From positions 1 to 36,932 of the IMG/VR virus record IMGVR_UViG_3300037963_002735: a stretch of 36,932 nt of DNA; one strand, given 5' to 3'. Shown one piece after another: positions 36,645 to 36,932 of the stretch (positions are counted from its first letter, which is position 1; the number at the start of each line of letters is the position of its first letter). The notes under the pieces were generated by a model that worked only from the letters and a program-made list of their open reading frames with translations, was not told the origin of the DNA and did not search any database. A program made the translations under genes and the position numbers. The stretch is from a virus.

Positions 36645-36932
36645 ATGGCAACTCTTGGACCTCTAAACGACTTTACGGCAGGAACAACGATTGTTGCTGC
36701 CGACATGAATCAAAACTTTACGGACATTGAAACTTTTGTAAACACCACTCCTGGTGTTGTGCAGAAAGACATTGTTGACGCAAAAGGTGATCTTATTGTT
36801 GCGACCAGCGCTGACGCTGTGTCTCGTTTGGCTGTTGGCACTAATACTTATGTGTTGACTGCTGATTCTGGGGAAGCAACAGGTGTTAAGTGGGCTGCTG
36901 CTCCATCAGATGCGACAAAGATGCCACTTGCT
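36645..36932 (+). CDS. Tail fibre-like protein, 5' part (runs off right edge)
   Basis: ATG at 36645, just after the nozzle stop. N-terminus MATLGPLNDFTAGTTIVAAD, then MNQNFTDIETFVNTTPGVVQ: the 'N.NF..I..FVN' pattern is common at the start of phage fibre proteins (virion-anchor segment). From Val39 onward it matches the ORF at the left edge: nearly identical for 58 codons with five amino-acid changes. Joined to 1-440 it would give 183 residues. See the terminal-repeat finding. Confidence 0.75.
   Translation, partial: MATLGPLNDFTAGTTIVAADMNQNFTDIETFVNTTPGVVQKDIVDAKGDLIVATSADAVSRLAVGTNTYVLTADSGEATGVKWAAAPSDATKMPLA
36757..36932 (+). repeat. Imperfect terminal direct repeat, right copy
   Basis: Matches 1-176 in the same frame with 12 mismatches, all after the first 70 bases. 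Confidence 0.85.

Overview
The window looks like an essentially complete, tailed, podovirus-like bacteriophage genome, opened inside a tail-fibre gene. The last 176 bases (36757-36932) match the first 176 in the same reading frame, with 12 mismatches. Joining the two ends makes one fibre ORF of 183 codons and a circular map of about 36.76 kb. There is no integrase, repressor gene, DNA polymerase or RNA polymerase, and no tail-tube or tape-measure set. The host is probably a Gram-positive actinobacterium. This is an inference from the amidase plus peptidoglycan-binding lysin, the r1t-like holin, a small 'GCRC..C' protein of a kind common in actinophages, and start-associated hairpins that resemble the SAS/ESAS elements of Cluster K mycobacteriophages. 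The host genus cannot be read from the sequence.

There are two transcription blocks. The rightward (late) block runs from 26835 to the right end and continues from base 1 to 15103: small terminase, four tiny (mostly basic) proteins, a membrane protein, large terminase split into ATPase and nuclease ORFs, two small proteins, portal, scaffold, major capsid protein, a zinc-motif protein, head-tail adaptor, tail nozzle-like protein, tail fibre, several small virion proteins, two internal-virion-type proteins, a 2588-residue giant protein with a kinase-like domain, amidase lysin, holin and a small acidic protein. The leftward (early/replication) block runs from 26225 down to 15080: a cluster of small unknown genes, a DUF932-like protein, a lysozyme-like protein, two tandem HNH proteins, a small Cys protein, a Cas4/RecB-like exonuclease with four candidate Fe-S cysteines, an unknown 238-residue protein, a DnaB/RecA-like helicase, an archaeo-eukaryotic-type primase, RusA, a PD-(D/E)XK-like nuclease and a sigma region 4-like HTH protein. 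The blocks converge with a 24-base overlap at 15080-15103 and diverge from a gene-free control region at 26292-26834.

The most unusual content is regulatory. (1) Seven early genes have their Shine-Dalgarno in or beside the loop of a small perfect hairpin just before the ATG. The stems differ between genes but always pair, and most are preceded by a second, larger intergenic hairpin of a shared design. (2) A composite leftward element (TATACT box, 18-bp palindrome, hairpin, half-site) occurs twice with identical 2-nt spacings but unrelated hairpin stems. (3) A 390-base gene-free interval in the early block has a tRNA-like 3' end and may be a structured RNA.

As a working model, host polymerase reads leftward from the two TATACT/palindrome elements. 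This makes small takeover proteins and a replication set (helicase, primase, exonuclease, RusA) that borrows the host DNA polymerase. The sigma-like protein at the end of that operon could then help switch on the packaging, structure and lysis block.
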